64,000 nucleotides of DNA. Source: Anaeramoeba flamelloides. Lineage: Eukaryota > Metamonada > Anaeramoebidae. Positions 10,957 to 20,869 of this stretch are shown here, piece by piece; position 1 is the first letter of the stretch, and each line of letters begins with the position of its first letter. The DNA lies in contig JANTQA010000032.1 in the NCBI GenBank assembly GCA_027625915.1, forward strand, positions 7,936,001 through 8,000,000, in the 5' to 3' direction. The position numbers were made by a program, and so were the translations under genes. The notes below the pieces were generated by a model. It was not told the DNA's origin and did no database searches. It saw only the letters and a list, made by a program, of their open reading frames with translations.

Positions 10957-11232
10957 TTACCAAATCTTTAAAACATTTTGTGTTCCTTTATAAGGGTAAA
11001 AATCTTTGGAAAAGTAATATTTTTCGTCAAAACTGTTATAAAAATATTTTTTTTGATTTTGATTCTTTTTTTCTAATATTTTTCTCATAAGGGAAGAGTA
11101 TTTTTTATAAAAAGAAATCTTGAACAGTTTTTTAAAAATTTCTTTTTTTAGTAATTTGTGCTTTGAATTATGAAATGTACGAACTAAACTACCTAAACAA
11201 TGTATTAATTTGAGTCTCTTTTTGAAATCCAA
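10957..11232 (-). CDS. Hypothetical 91-aa protein within a duplicated segment
   Basis: I do not recognise this frame. It starts MDFKKRLKLIHCLGSL and is basic, Lys/Phe/Tyr-rich, without a signal peptide or membrane segment. The region 11150-11230 has a decayed copy at 32590-32680 in which the same minus-strand frame still reads KLINCLGE but contains stops. So this belongs to a dispersed repeat rather than being clearly a host gene. It lies about 235 bp upstream of RAD52, same strand. Chance open frame in AT-rich DNA remains possible. Confidence 0.25.
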   Translation of the reverse strand: MDFKKRLKLIHCLGSLVRTFHNSKHKLLKKEIFKKLFKISFYKKYSSLMRKILEKKNQNQKKYFYNSFDEKYYFSKDFYPYKGTQNVLKIW

Positions 11233-11900
11233 AATTCACATTTTTCCAATACTGTAGTCAAAATAAAGTGTGCAAAAAAATTTAATGCGTGTTTCAAAAT
11301 AAAAAGCGTGTTTTTTTGTTAAAGAAGAACTATACATTAACCAATCAAAGAAACCAATAATAAACCCTAAAAAAATATGGTATTGGTTTCTTAAAGTTCT
11401 ATTATTTAAAAAGAAATTCTAAAAATGAAGGATCAAATTGCAAAATTTATCTCAAAAAATAGAGTTAATTTTTAATCAAAATTTTAATAATAAAAAAAAC
11501 AAAAAATTTCAAAAAAATTGAGAATATTATTAAAAATTTTCAACTATTTGTATGAATAATTTAAATTTTACTGAAAATATCCAGACTTTTACCTACAAAA
11601 TTGATTTGAACTTAGGTATACTATTTGGTAGTAGATTGGATGTTACATTGGTACAAGAATAAAAAAAAGCACGGATAATATTTTGAAACACGGATTATAG
11701 TCGTTGTGCACACATTATTTTGATCACTGTATAAAAGGAAAAAAAAATTAACCTATTATTTTTTTGAACAATTAAGTTAATCCTTGAAAATGATGAAACA
11801 TGTTTTTAGTTTTATATTGGAAATTTACGATTTCTAAAGTAAATTTTGTATTTGGTTATAATTTTTTGATTTCAATGAAATCTCAGTCCATAAAACTAAT
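11150..11900. repeat. Dispersed repeat F, copy carrying a MITE
   Basis: 11150-11250 and 11732-11900 match the continuous stretch 32600-32850. Shared landmarks are CCTAAACAATGTATTAATTT versus CCTAAACAATTTATTAATTT, AAATCCAAAATTCACA, and CTATTATTTTT followed by AGTTAATYCTTGAAAATG. The 478 bp between them is the Tc1/mariner-type MITE. Confidence 0.7.
11252..11729. mobile_element. Tc1/mariner-type MITE with TA target duplication
   Basis: The left end reads CTGTAGTCAAAATAAAGTGT. The reverse complement of the right end reads CAGTGATCAAAATAATGTGT, and both contain CGTGTTTCAAAATA further in. TA lies on each side (11250-11251, 11730-11731). CAGT-type ends and TA duplication are typical of Tc1/mariner elements. 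It holds no transposase frame. The paralogous segment at 32698 has a single TA and no insert, which supports the boundaries. Confidence 0.8.
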
Positions 11901-11987
11901 TGTTATTTAGGTGATTAAATAAATGAATTTTTTAAAAGAAATTTAATAATTTTTGTTCAATTAAAGTGAGATCTATTCAGTAAAAAA

Positions 11988-13254
11988 AATTTTTTTTCTT
12001 TTTTTTTTTTTTTTTTTTATTTTTGAAGAGAGAAAATTGCTTTTCTCCTGTGTGCCCTAATTTCTAAACTTTTTTTTAGAAATTTTGTTAAAGAATCACA
12101 AATTTTATTATCACTTACTAATGATAATATATATGATGAATTCTTTTTATTAATAATATCTCCGATATTATTAATTTTTTAATTTTTTTCAAAAAATTCA
12201 GATATCCAGATTTTTTCGATTTATTTTATAGGCCGGACAGTCCCATAAAAAATGATCGAAATCTTCAATGATATCAATATTTAACTTTTCTTTACATAAA
12301 TCACAATTTTTATTTTTATTTTTACTTGTTACATAAGAGTACCTATTTAAACAATTAGTAAAATTTCGAAATTTTAGAATTGTTTTTGAAGCTTTCCAGT
12401 TTAAATATTTTTGTTGTTTGAAATTGCAATTTTGTTGTTTTATAATTTTTAGATATTGTTGAACTTTCCAACTAGGTGAATTTTCCAATTCGGTTAATCG
12501 AAAAACTTTTAATTCTAAATCTAATAATTTTAATCCCTTAGTGTGCCAATTAATATTTTCATTTTCCAATTTTCAAAAATTTAGTATTGTTTTTAATTTT
12601 TTTAAATTTAAGAAATCAAATTTTTCTATCAATTTATATTTTCTTCGGTATACTTTTAATCTAGCGAGATCAATTTTTGCTTCAGTTTTATAAATTAATC
12701 GAGGTGAATGGATATTAATTTGTAAGAAATTTGTGACTGTTTTATTGATAAATCTATCAATTCTTTCAAAATCATTTTGTTTCAAGTCAAATATTTCAAG
12801 ACCATAATAAAGTTGACTTAAAATGAGAGCTTTGAAAGAAGTTATTTTGACTCCATTGTTGAGTTTATTTTGTTGAAACAATCGATTAAGTGTTTCCAAG
12901 GACTTTTCCACTTTTTTGAAATTATATTCAAGATGTGTGTTTTTTTCTAACCAAATCCCAAGATAAAAAATATCTTTTAATTCTTTTTTATATTTGGTTT
13001 TTTTATTATGTGGGTTCATCCCGAATCTTTTTATTATTTCAAAAATCCTTTCTAAATTAATTTTTAGAGAGATTAGTGGCCCTTTCATAATAAGAATAAG
13101 ATCATCTGCAAAAATTTTTTTTTCTTCAAAGTTTACAAAAATGGTTTCGTTTTTAAAAATGAAAAAAATATTAATTCAAATAAACTTTTTTTTAACAAAT
13201 TGTTTGATCCTAGAGTCAAACCTAATACCCAAAATTTTACAAAAAGCCTGGTAA
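11988..13254 (-). mobile_element. 5'-truncated LINE (non-LTR retrotransposon)
   Basis: On the minus strand this runs from a degraded reverse-transcriptase region (13254-13170), through the FADD active-site box at about 13115, to the thumb/connection and a CCHC-type finger near 12290, and ends in a poly(A) tract (T run at 11988-12019 on the plus strand). Fragments of related elements are at 19780-20228 and 60389-60640. Its upstream part abuts the left arm of the inverted repeat at 13247. Confidence 0.8.
12198..13175 (-). pseudogene. LINE ORF2 remnant: reverse transcriptase C-terminus and zinc finger
   Basis: Reading from 13175 the frame gives KKIFADDLILIMKGPLISL, the Y/F-A-D-D catalytic motif of reverse transcriptases. 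It is followed by GMNPHNKKTKYKK (the GLxxNxxKT motif) and FYLGIWLEKN (the LGxxL motif). A TAA-type break at 12570-12572 separates this from a continuation of 123 codons, which ends in CDLC, then DHFLWDCPAY, the C-x2-C...H...C finger found near the end of many LINE ORF2 proteins. Upstream of 13175 the frame is interrupted and the endonuclease is absent, so the copy is dead and 5'-truncated. The clade cannot be set by eye. Confidence 0.8.
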
Positions 13255-13460
13255 TTCCATTTTTCTAATCAATTGAAAATATAAGTAAAAAGTCGAAAAT
13301 CTACTCTCATTTTAAGAGAAATAATCCAATTATCGAGCAACTTATAACAGTTTTAATTGGGTTATTATTTAAATATTCCAAATCCATCAATTTTAACTCA
13401 TTGGCGAATTCAGAAATCAAAAAAATCCATTATTTGTAAAATTAATTGAGAACATGACTG
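13247..13460. repeat. Long inverted repeat, left arm (214 bp)
   Basis: The reverse complement of this arm matches 13789-14002 with three mismatches in 214 positions by direct base-by-base comparison, with no gaps. The spacer is 328 bp. The arm overlaps the degraded 5' side of the LINE fragment at its left end. Confidence 0.95.
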
Positions 13461-13788
13461 AAAATTGAAAATAAAATTCATTGTGATTTTACCTTAGATA
13501 AATTCTTAATTTATTAAAAAGCGTATATATAAGAATTATTTTGTTGTTTCATTTATGAAATAAGAGTTTTATTTTCTTTATATTCTTCTTTAAATAATTT
13601 TTTCAAAATTTTAAATTTCTATTGCGAACATTAGAGGATCCATTTTTTAAACAAAATGATTTTCAAAATTTCATGTTAATTCACAATAATCAAACAATTA
13701 TATCAAATTAAAATGCTTGCAAATATTTTAATATGTATGAAAATGTTTTTATGTAAAAAATTTAAAATCAAAAATGGATTTTTGTTTT

Positions 13789-14002
13789 CAGTCATGTTCT
13801 CAATTAATTTTACAAATTTTGGATTTTTTTGATTTCTGAATTCGCCAATGAGTTAAAATTGATGGATTTGGAATATTTAAATGATAACCCAATTAAAACT
13901 GTTATAAGTTGCTCGATAATTGGATTATTTCTCTTAAAATGAGAGTAGATTTTCGACTTTTTACTTATATTTTCAATTGATTAGAAAAATGGAATTACCA
14001 GG
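13789..14002. repeat. Long inverted repeat, right arm (214 bp)
   Basis: This is the partner of the arm at 13247-13460. Weaker similarity continues outside both arms for about 40 bp (GGTTTTAGGTTTAACAG against GGTATTAGGTTTGACTC on the complementary strand), so the repeated unit is somewhat longer than the near-identical core. The spacer 13461-13788 is AT-rich and has no open frame of note. Confidence 0.95.
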
Positions 14003-14224
14003 TTTTGGGAAAATTTTTGGGTTTTAGGTTTAACAGTTCTTCACAAGAAACACTCGGATAATTCCAATTATTTTTTTTTTTAAAAAATTGTTTTACAATT
14101 TTTGGGATAAAATTTAAAAATTCTTAAAAAAATTGAATAAAATTTTATTTTGAAAAATAAAATTTTATCTTGGAACAGAAATTCGATTTCTAACTATATT
14201 TTGTAAATGAATTTAAAAATTTAA

Positions 14225-14800
14225 TAAAACCCATTCCAAAAATTTGGACACACCCAAAATCAAAAATTTGCAAAATAAAACAGAAGTTATTGTATTTTTT
14301 CAGACCTAAGATAAAACCACATTTAAGTTACTAGGTATTACTGTTTTAAAAAGTAATCATTTTCAACCAAATAAAAGAAAAAAATATAAAACAAAAAAAA
14401 ATAAATCACTAGGTCCAAAATAATGAAACGGGTGGAACAAAAAATGTATTGGTAAATTTGTTGAAATTTCATCTTCAATTGTTGATTGGTTAAATGATAA
14501 GATACCATCAACCAATTGTATACGATTTTTTTATTTTTACAAACTCAAAAGTAACCTTCTATTAACTATCGAAAAAAATTACAGATCTAACAAAACAGAT
14601 TACGTAACTGGAAAAAAGGAATTGAAAACAAAACTAAAAAGACAAAAAATACAAATAGTTGTAAAATCAAAATTATTTTAAAATTGGATTTAAAGTGTAG
14701 TATTGTTATTCTTTCAACTGTTTAAACTATGTCCAATTTTTTGGATTAAAGTTTATTTATAACTACATTTCTTAAATAAATACCAAAATTATTCAATATA
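14225..14800. repeat. Dispersed repeat O-related copy
   Basis: It starts CCCATTCCAAAAATTT, as does 38152. It contains ATTGGTAAATTTGTTGAAAT at about 14450, also present at 55825. Its end (14660-14760) aligns with 56030-56100 and with the reverse complement of 8395-8480. No open frame. Confidence 0.5.
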
Positions 14801-14879
14801 ATAAATAATTTTTTTTTTTTTTTTTGGTTAACCAAATGAATCATAAAAAAGAAAAAAAAATATTTTATTAAGATTCCTG

Positions 14880-15570
14880 GCAAACAAAATTTGTTATTAT
14901 ATAAGAATTATGGGAATGGTAATAAACAGGTTAAAAACTTTTTATAATGTAAGAAATAAATTGAGTTTAAAATTTTCTTCTTTTTCATTGAAAATCGAAA
15001 AAAAAATTGATCTCAATGAAAAATTTTGTTTTCTGGGTTATTTTGTCTATCAGAATTTTTTGAAACTTGACTTATACAAAAATTGTAAGTTCTGAATATC
15101 AAAAATAATAGATTTTTTTAAAAATACATTGTTATTGTAAAAAAACTGAAACCTTAGAAAATAACTATTTCCCCCCTCAATTTAAAGTTCTAATCTTACC
15201 TACATTATAACTAAATCCCTTTTCAAAAATTGTAACTCATTAGAAAAAAAAATTGTAAAAAAAAAAAAACATTTCCTTTTAGGATTAAAGAACAACTAAT
15301 AAAAAAATCTGGTTCATAATTCACTTTCAAATCATACTAAATATATTAACCTGATATTTTATAAATTATAAAAAATAAAACCAAAAAAAAAAAAAAAGTG
15401 AATCCAAATTTTTGCAATAATCATTCCAGTATTTTTTATTACTGTTCTTTCACTGAAAAAAAAAAGAGTTAAAAAAGAATATTTTTTAACTAATTATAAA
15501 ATTCATTTTAAGGGCAATACATAGTCAATATTCAAAATAATTAATATTCATTTGAAGTTTTTTTTTTCGA
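14880..15570 (+). repeat. Dispersed repeat M, copy 1, with 61-codon remnant frame
   Basis: 14900-15110 aligns with 33395-33600, sharing GTAATAAACAGGTTAAAAA against ATAATAAACAAGGTCAAAAA. 15190-15570 aligns with 63545-63900, sharing CTTTTTCAAAAATTG, TAAAACCAAAAA and TTTTTATTACTG. An open frame at 14910-15095 begins MGMVINRLKTFYNVRNKL; its counterpart at 33.4 kb is decayed. It may derive from an unrecognised retroelement. Confidence 0.45.
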
Positions 15571-15800
15571 CTTGATCTTTTCAGAAGAAAAAGTTATAAA
15601 AATAAAAGGAAAAAGAAATAAAATTATAACAAAAGTAAAAGAAGATAAAAATAAAAGGAAAAAGAAAGAAAAAGAAAAAAAAAAGTATCAAAAAAAGAAA
15701 AAAGAAAAAAAGAAAAACAAAATAAGGAATAGAATAATGAAAAATCGAGAAAAATTGAAAAAAAAATCTGATAAGAATATTGAAAATCTTTTTTTGATTA
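15571..15800 (+). repeat. A-rich purine tract at end of repeat M
   Basis: It is almost purely A and G on the plus strand, with imperfect AAAAAG and ATAAAAGG units, directly following repeat M. The copy at 63.5 kb also ends in such a tract (63917-64000). The 78-codon Lys-rich frame across it is a by-product of composition. Shared A-rich ends would fit a retrotransposed origin. Confidence 0.6.
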
Positions 15801-16570
15801 ATATATAGGTCAAAATCTCAAAACAACTCCCATTAACATTACAAAGTGAGCTTAAAATTTTGAAAAATAGTTTATTTTACATTTTTATTTTAATATATGT
15901 ATATCTAAATACTTGATATATACCAGAATTAAATAAAAAATTCATAATTGAAATGGTATTAGTTGTAAATTTTATACTTTAAAATGTTGAATACTTATCT
16001 CTTTTGATATATTTTTCTTTGCATTTATTTATATACAGATATTCGCTAATTGTTAATAAAAATACCTTTTTTTCTATAAATTATCATTTTTTTTGATACA
16101 ATATCATTAAGATTACAATCCATTGTTTTGATTTGGTAACAATTAAAGCTCCAAAAAAAATTTATTTTGATAATTATTTTTGAATAAACTTGACCAAATC
16201 ATAAGAAAGAAACTCAAAATAATTATTATTTAAGATTCAAAAATATATTTAGAAGTTCCAAAATAAAATATTTTTTTCAATGTTTTTTAATTTCAAAGAT
16301 TTCCTCAATAATTATCAAGAAAAAAACAAAAGACTTTATTATTTATGTTTCTTTTGTTATGAGTCGAGTTATATTTTCAATTTATTATCTCGATTTTATA
16401 AATAATTAGAAAAAAGAATCTACTGGTAAACTAAATTTCATAATAAATGGCCCACCTTACATTTGAATAATGAATTGCTTTTGTATCGTTTTGAAGTTTT
16501 TCCTCTCACAATGAAAAGTTTGCAAATAAATCATTTTTTCTCTTTTTTATTTTTTCAAAAGTGTTTTGTT
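15801..16570. other. AT-rich stretch without recognised gene
   Basis: I see only AT-rich sequence here. A short phrase, AATAAATGGCCCA, occurs at about 16441 and again at about 16740, suggesting a small unclassified repeat. Confidence 0.5.
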
Positions 16571-16576
16571 AAAATG

Positions 16577-16755
16577 GAAAATGAAAATGAAAAATTTGAA
16601 AGTAACAGATGAATTAATAAAAATTTTGGTTTCAAATATGAAAAAGAGATTAGGTTTAGTTATTCAAATGGAAGGAGAATCGATAAATGTGTTTTTTTAC
16701 CTTTTTAAATTTACTATTTTTCATGTAATACTTCTTTCAAAATAAATGGCCCAAT
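16577..16755 (+). pseudogene. Coding-like fragment, unknown
   Basis: The frame reads NLKVTDELIKILVSNMKKR, then LGLVIQMEGESINVF, before it dissolves into Phe-rich AT-noise and a stop. Its mixed residue composition is unlike the surrounding noise. No family is recognised. It could be an exon or a remnant of a gene that also includes 17340-17925. Confidence 0.25.
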
Positions 16756-17104
16756 TTTTTTTAACAGTTTTTGATATTTTTTTTCTTTTATTTTTTGACA
16801 AAAAATAAATATCTCTTGAGTATAGTATTGAATATTAAAATTGAAATTTTTATATTATAATAGATAAATTCAATTATTAAAAATATTTTTATTTAAAATT
16901 TGATTTTTAATGGGCACTTATTATGAAAGATAGTTTATTTGAATTATTAATGAGTATAAATTTTTACTTCATTTTCAATTCCTTTTCTTTCAAAGAAAGC
17001 TTCCCCAAATTACAACCTTCTTGTATTAAAACTCTATTTATATAAGAAAAAATATGTGAAGGAAGTGAAAATATTATCCTATTTAGAATACAAAGACCAG
17101 TATG

Positions 17105-17310
17105 TTTTTTTACTACGATTATTTTCCAATTAAAAAATGAAAATTTTTAATTCATATTCCCAAATATTTTTCTCGTTTTAAAGTCGAAGAAAATCCAAAG
17201 ATCTTTACAATATGATTAAGAAATGATATTTTTAGACAATAAACTAAACTTCCTAAATTAACTTGGAGACAAAATTTTTACTCATCTAATTTGAATGTAG
17301 CTGTAATAAT
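17105..17310. repeat. Dispersed repeat N, copy 1
   Basis: It matches the reverse complement of 52690-52905: TTTTCCAATTAAAAAATGAA, CAAATATTTTTCTCGTTTTA, AAGATCTTTACAA, AATGATATTTTTAGACAA and TAAACTTCCT. Divergence looks moderate. Confidence 0.65.
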
Positions 17311-17339
17311 TAATATTTCATTTGGAAATTGAATAAAAA

Positions 17340-17925
17340 TTTTCATTTATCAATTGGGAAATAAGAGTAATATATGGATCGAGTTTACGAGATGTGAATG
17401 AATTTTGAGAACGATTTTGCTAATAGAACTTTGTGAGATATTAAGATCATGTAATGCTAAAAGAAATGGATTCAATAGGTTGATAGTTTTAATTTTAGAC
17501 TTTTAATTTGATTCTGATAGAATATAAAAGGATTTGGAACGAATACAAAAGAAAACAACTTCAACTTTTATTGAATTGTATTTGGAGAGTTGGTGAAATT
17601 CAAACTTTTTAATGAAAAGGATTGTTTTTTCAATTTTTGTTTTTATCTGTTTTTAGACTTTCCTTTCAAAACATTTCTTTGAGTTGGAAGATTTCAAAAA
17701 CTAATTGTTTTTGGGAGTTCTTTTGATTTTAAATCATTAAAATTCATTTGAGAGAGATTGAAAATGATGAGAACTTATGGGAAAATTTGAATAAAAATAT
17801 TGAAAAATTCGAATATTCGTTGGTAGATTTTGAGATTTATGAAATAATGAATAAGAAAAGACTAAAATGGTTAATTGGTGGTACAGAAGTTCGTAAAAGA
17901 GAATCAGAAGTTCTTGATTGAAAAA
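17340..17925 (+). pseudogene. Decayed protein-coding region, unknown family
   Basis: Two plus-strand segments look coding although broken by stops. One gives ILLIELCEILRSCNAKRNG and NRLIVLILDF (about 17405-17505). The other is an uninterrupted 60-codon frame (about 17738-17920) with WENLNKNIEKFEYSLVDFE, YEIMNKKRLKWLIGGTEV and RKRESEVLD then TGA. No start fits. The segments may be remnants of one gene, exons of a live gene, or part of an old mobile element. Confidence 0.35.
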
Positions 17926-18254
17926 AAATCTGGAATTAATATTTGAAGGAGTATTTTCTTTTTTGTTAATAGGGAAATTGATTAAAAAAAGATAAAGTAG
18001 GTAAATTAAGGAAGACTGAAAATAATAAACATTAAATTAAAGTGTTAGTGTAAGTATTAAAAGAACGGGAATGAATTTATCATCATTTTAGAAATAATTT
18101 TTCTTGAAAATAATTTTCAATTTATGTTTGAAAAAATTTTTTTTAATATGAAAGTAAAAAAAGAAATAGGTGTTTATTTCATGGTTTTCAGCCAATTTTG
18201 AGATAGAAGCATGTTTGTTTAAGAGCTAAAGGTAAAAAAAAAAGAGCTAGGCAA

Positions 18255-18263
18255 TAAAAAAAC
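18255..18263 (-). terminator. Pol III terminator of tRNA-Asn
   Basis: A run of T on the minus strand directly follows the tRNA 3' end. Confidence 0.75.
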
Positions 18264-18335
18264 TCTCCCGGGTGGGCTCGAACCACCGACCTCCAGATTA
18301 ACAGTCTGTTGCGCTGCCAACTGCGCCACGGAAGA
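18264..18335 (-). tRNA. tRNA-Asn(GTT): tRNA-Asn (anticodon GTT)
   Basis: It is a 72-nt cloverleaf on the minus strand. The acceptor stem TCTTCCG pairs with CGGGAGA. The D arm starts GCGCAGTTGG, the anticodon loop is CTGTTAA with GTT as anticodon, and the T arm GGTGGTTCGAGCCCACC holds the B box. There is no intron and no encoded CCA. The minus strand continues with GTTTTTTATT immediately after, so a T6 Pol III terminator is present. Confidence 0.96.
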
Positions 18336-18339
18336 ATAC

Positions 18340-19054
18340 ATTAAAATTTGTATTTTTCTGATGTTTAGATATTATTTATCAAAAAATCATCTAAAAATGC
18401 TACAAAATCTAACAAACAAAATCGTATTCAAATAAAAATCTTATAACTCTACATAACTAAACTCATTAAATATCTCTCAAATATAAACATTCATTGAACA
18501 ATTTCCTAAATATAAAATAAATTAATTCAACAAGACAAACATATATAATTCAACAATAAACAATATTTTAAAATATATTAAAAATCATTAGAAAAATCAA
18601 CAAATCAAAATCAAGACACAAAAAGAGTTCTCTACATAAATAAAGATTCAATTACTATTAAAAACAAATTGACTACACTTAAAGTAAACAATAAAAACTT
18701 CAAATTGAATCAAAGAAAAAACCCTTTCTATTTGATTACAAAAACAATTTTTTTTCGAGTCTAATCATTAAAATTAGAATAATATAAAACTTAAATAAAA
18801 ATTAAAGTAAAAAAAAAATTTCATTCTCAAAAAATAATCACCATTTGTAAAGAATTAGTATAGTCAGAATTTTCATTCACTATGTCAAAACAGCTGATGT
18901 AAAGATCAGAGTAAAGAATCTTTCTTTTTTTGACGAATTCATTTAACCCAATTTTCCTTTTACAAATATAAATTTGATCCTTTCTCTGTAATCCATCAGT
19001 TTTTAATTATTTAGCAATCTAAAATTCACAATCAATTGTATTTTCAACCACAAA
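18340..19054. other. AT-rich stretch without recognised gene
   Basis: No open frame, repeat copy or RNA gene is recognised upstream of the tRNA gene. Confidence 0.5.
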
Positions 19055-19165
19055 TTTTCAACAAAAATAAGACAAAGAAAAATTTCAAATTAAGGCACAA
19101 AATTCAGATTTGAGTAAAACAATTTGTGAAAAATAAAAAGTCCTAAACAAGTTCCAAAAAAAGAA
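19055..19165. mobile_element. MITE family D, half copy
   Basis: It contains AATTTCAAATTAAGGCACAA and AATTCAGATTTGAGTAAAAC, matching one arm of the 36293-36491 element. The outer end and the other arm are not recognised. Confidence 0.45.
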
Positions 19166-19779
19166 CCTTCATCCAAGATTTTCCTGAAATTTAATAACAA
19201 TTCAAAATCTGTTTTATTAAGAGTGGAACTGCTTGATTGTAATATTGTTAATAGTGAAAAAAAATTAAAAATATTGATTTTATATAAAAATTTGCAAAAG
19301 ATTTTCAAATCTAAGAATAGAAATAAATCTAATAAACACACCATTCTCCATAATACCCCAAGAAGAAATTGTAATTATTGTAAAACAAATTTTTCAAAAA
19401 ATCCAGATCGGTATTTAATGATATAAATACACAATACGATCATTAAAAAATTATATCAAAAAACAATTAAACATTTACTAATTTTTCACTTTTTAATAAC
19501 TGCACTTATAATAAACACTATTGGTTAATAAAAGATCTTTTATCAAAAATTTATTTTCCAAGGTAATAACAATTTAAGTTGGAAAATCCAATTTTCCATG
19601 TTCTATTTAGATTTTTTTTAAATTTAATAGTAAAAAATTTGAATATTTTTTTTTTACAGTTAAGAGGCTATAATATTATATTTTAATACCATTTTAAATT
19701 TATATATTATCCTTCAAATGGATAATCAATTACTTTAACTATTATGGAATTATTTATTGATATAAATTAAAAAAAAATT

Positions 19780-20228
19780 ATTTTTTTTTTTTTTTTTTTT
19801 TTATTAAGGAAGTTGTGTAATTTACAACTAGATGCCCTTATACTTAAATTTCCTTTCATAAATTTATGCGTAAAATTATAGATTTCATGATTATTAATTA
19901 ATGAAAATAGTCTTGAACTGTCACAATTTAAAATTATTTCATTAAGATTTAATTTTTTAGTTTGTTTAGAAATATTGATTTATCTTTTTCATAGGAAGGA
20001 CAAACCAATAAAAAATGTACAATATTTTCTATTATTTCCTTCTGCTTATATTTTAAAAATAAAGGAAATGATTTATTTGAATTTTTTTTTATTACAGAGT
20101 AATATATATTTAAGTAGTTAGTAAACTTCCTAAATTTTAAGAATATTGAGCTTGGAGGATAACTTAAATTTATTTGGGTTGCAAATAAATATTTTTGATT
20201 TTTCTTATTGTGAAATATTCTTTAAGAT
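19780..20228 (-). mobile_element. LINE 3' fragment with poly(A) end
   Basis: The plus strand starts with a T run (19780-19801), the poly(A) tail of a minus-strand LINE. On the minus strand near 19995-20060 the frame reads IIENIVHFLLVCPSYEKDK, homologous to DIIEDFDHFLWDCPAY of the copy at 12.2 kb. The upstream part diverges and stops at about 20228, next to repeat C1. Confidence 0.7.
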
Positions 20229-20233
20229 ATTCT

Positions 20234-20855
20234 GTAGAGTGCCGTCAAGTGCCTAGCTTTTCTTTAGGTTTTCAATTTATTTGTGAATTTTTCTAGGTTT
20301 TTTTGAGGTTTTCTATTTATTTATGAAGTGTTCTAGGTTTTTTTTTACTTTTTGAAATAAACAGAAAATTGTAATAAATTTTCGATTTATTTTAAAAAAT
20401 GAAAAAAACCTAACGAAAACCAATAGATTTTCGAAATAAAATAGAAAACCTCAAAAAAACCTAGAACACATGACAAATAAATAGAAAACTCAAAAAAAAC
20501 TAAAGGTGCTTTTTTGAAATTTAAGAAATAAAAAGAATTGAGTAAAAATCTTTGATTTAACTCTATTCTTTTAAATTTTGGAAAAACTAACAACACTTCC
20601 TACTGGTAGAATTTTGCAACTCATTGTATTTATATTTTTAAATTTCCATTTTTAGAATCTTGAGGTTTTTTGAATTCCAATTAATTGAATTGTTGATTCG
20701 TTGGTTGACTTTTATTAATTTGAATAAAAATATTTTTTTTTTGATTTTACATTATTTTTTTTTTGAATTTTTAAAATAAATAGAAAATTTGAGAAAAATT
20801 TTCAGTTTATATCAAAAAGTAAAAAAAAAAAAAAACTAGGTAGTAGGCACTCTAC
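20234..20855. mobile_element. Inverted-repeat element family C, copy C1
   Basis: The ends are GTAGAGTGCC and, at the right in reverse complement, GTAGAGTGCC. The interior has several forward and inverted copies of phrases such as CTAGGTTTTTTTGAGGTTTT and TTTTTGAAATAAACAGAAAA. Related copies are at 45640-46040 and 51774-52170. No transposase. Confidence 0.6.
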
Positions 20856-20869
20856 GGACACTTACAATA

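Noticed and set aside
15572-15808. 78-codon Lys-rich frame
   Set aside because: Pure composition effect of an A/G tract at the end of repeat M.
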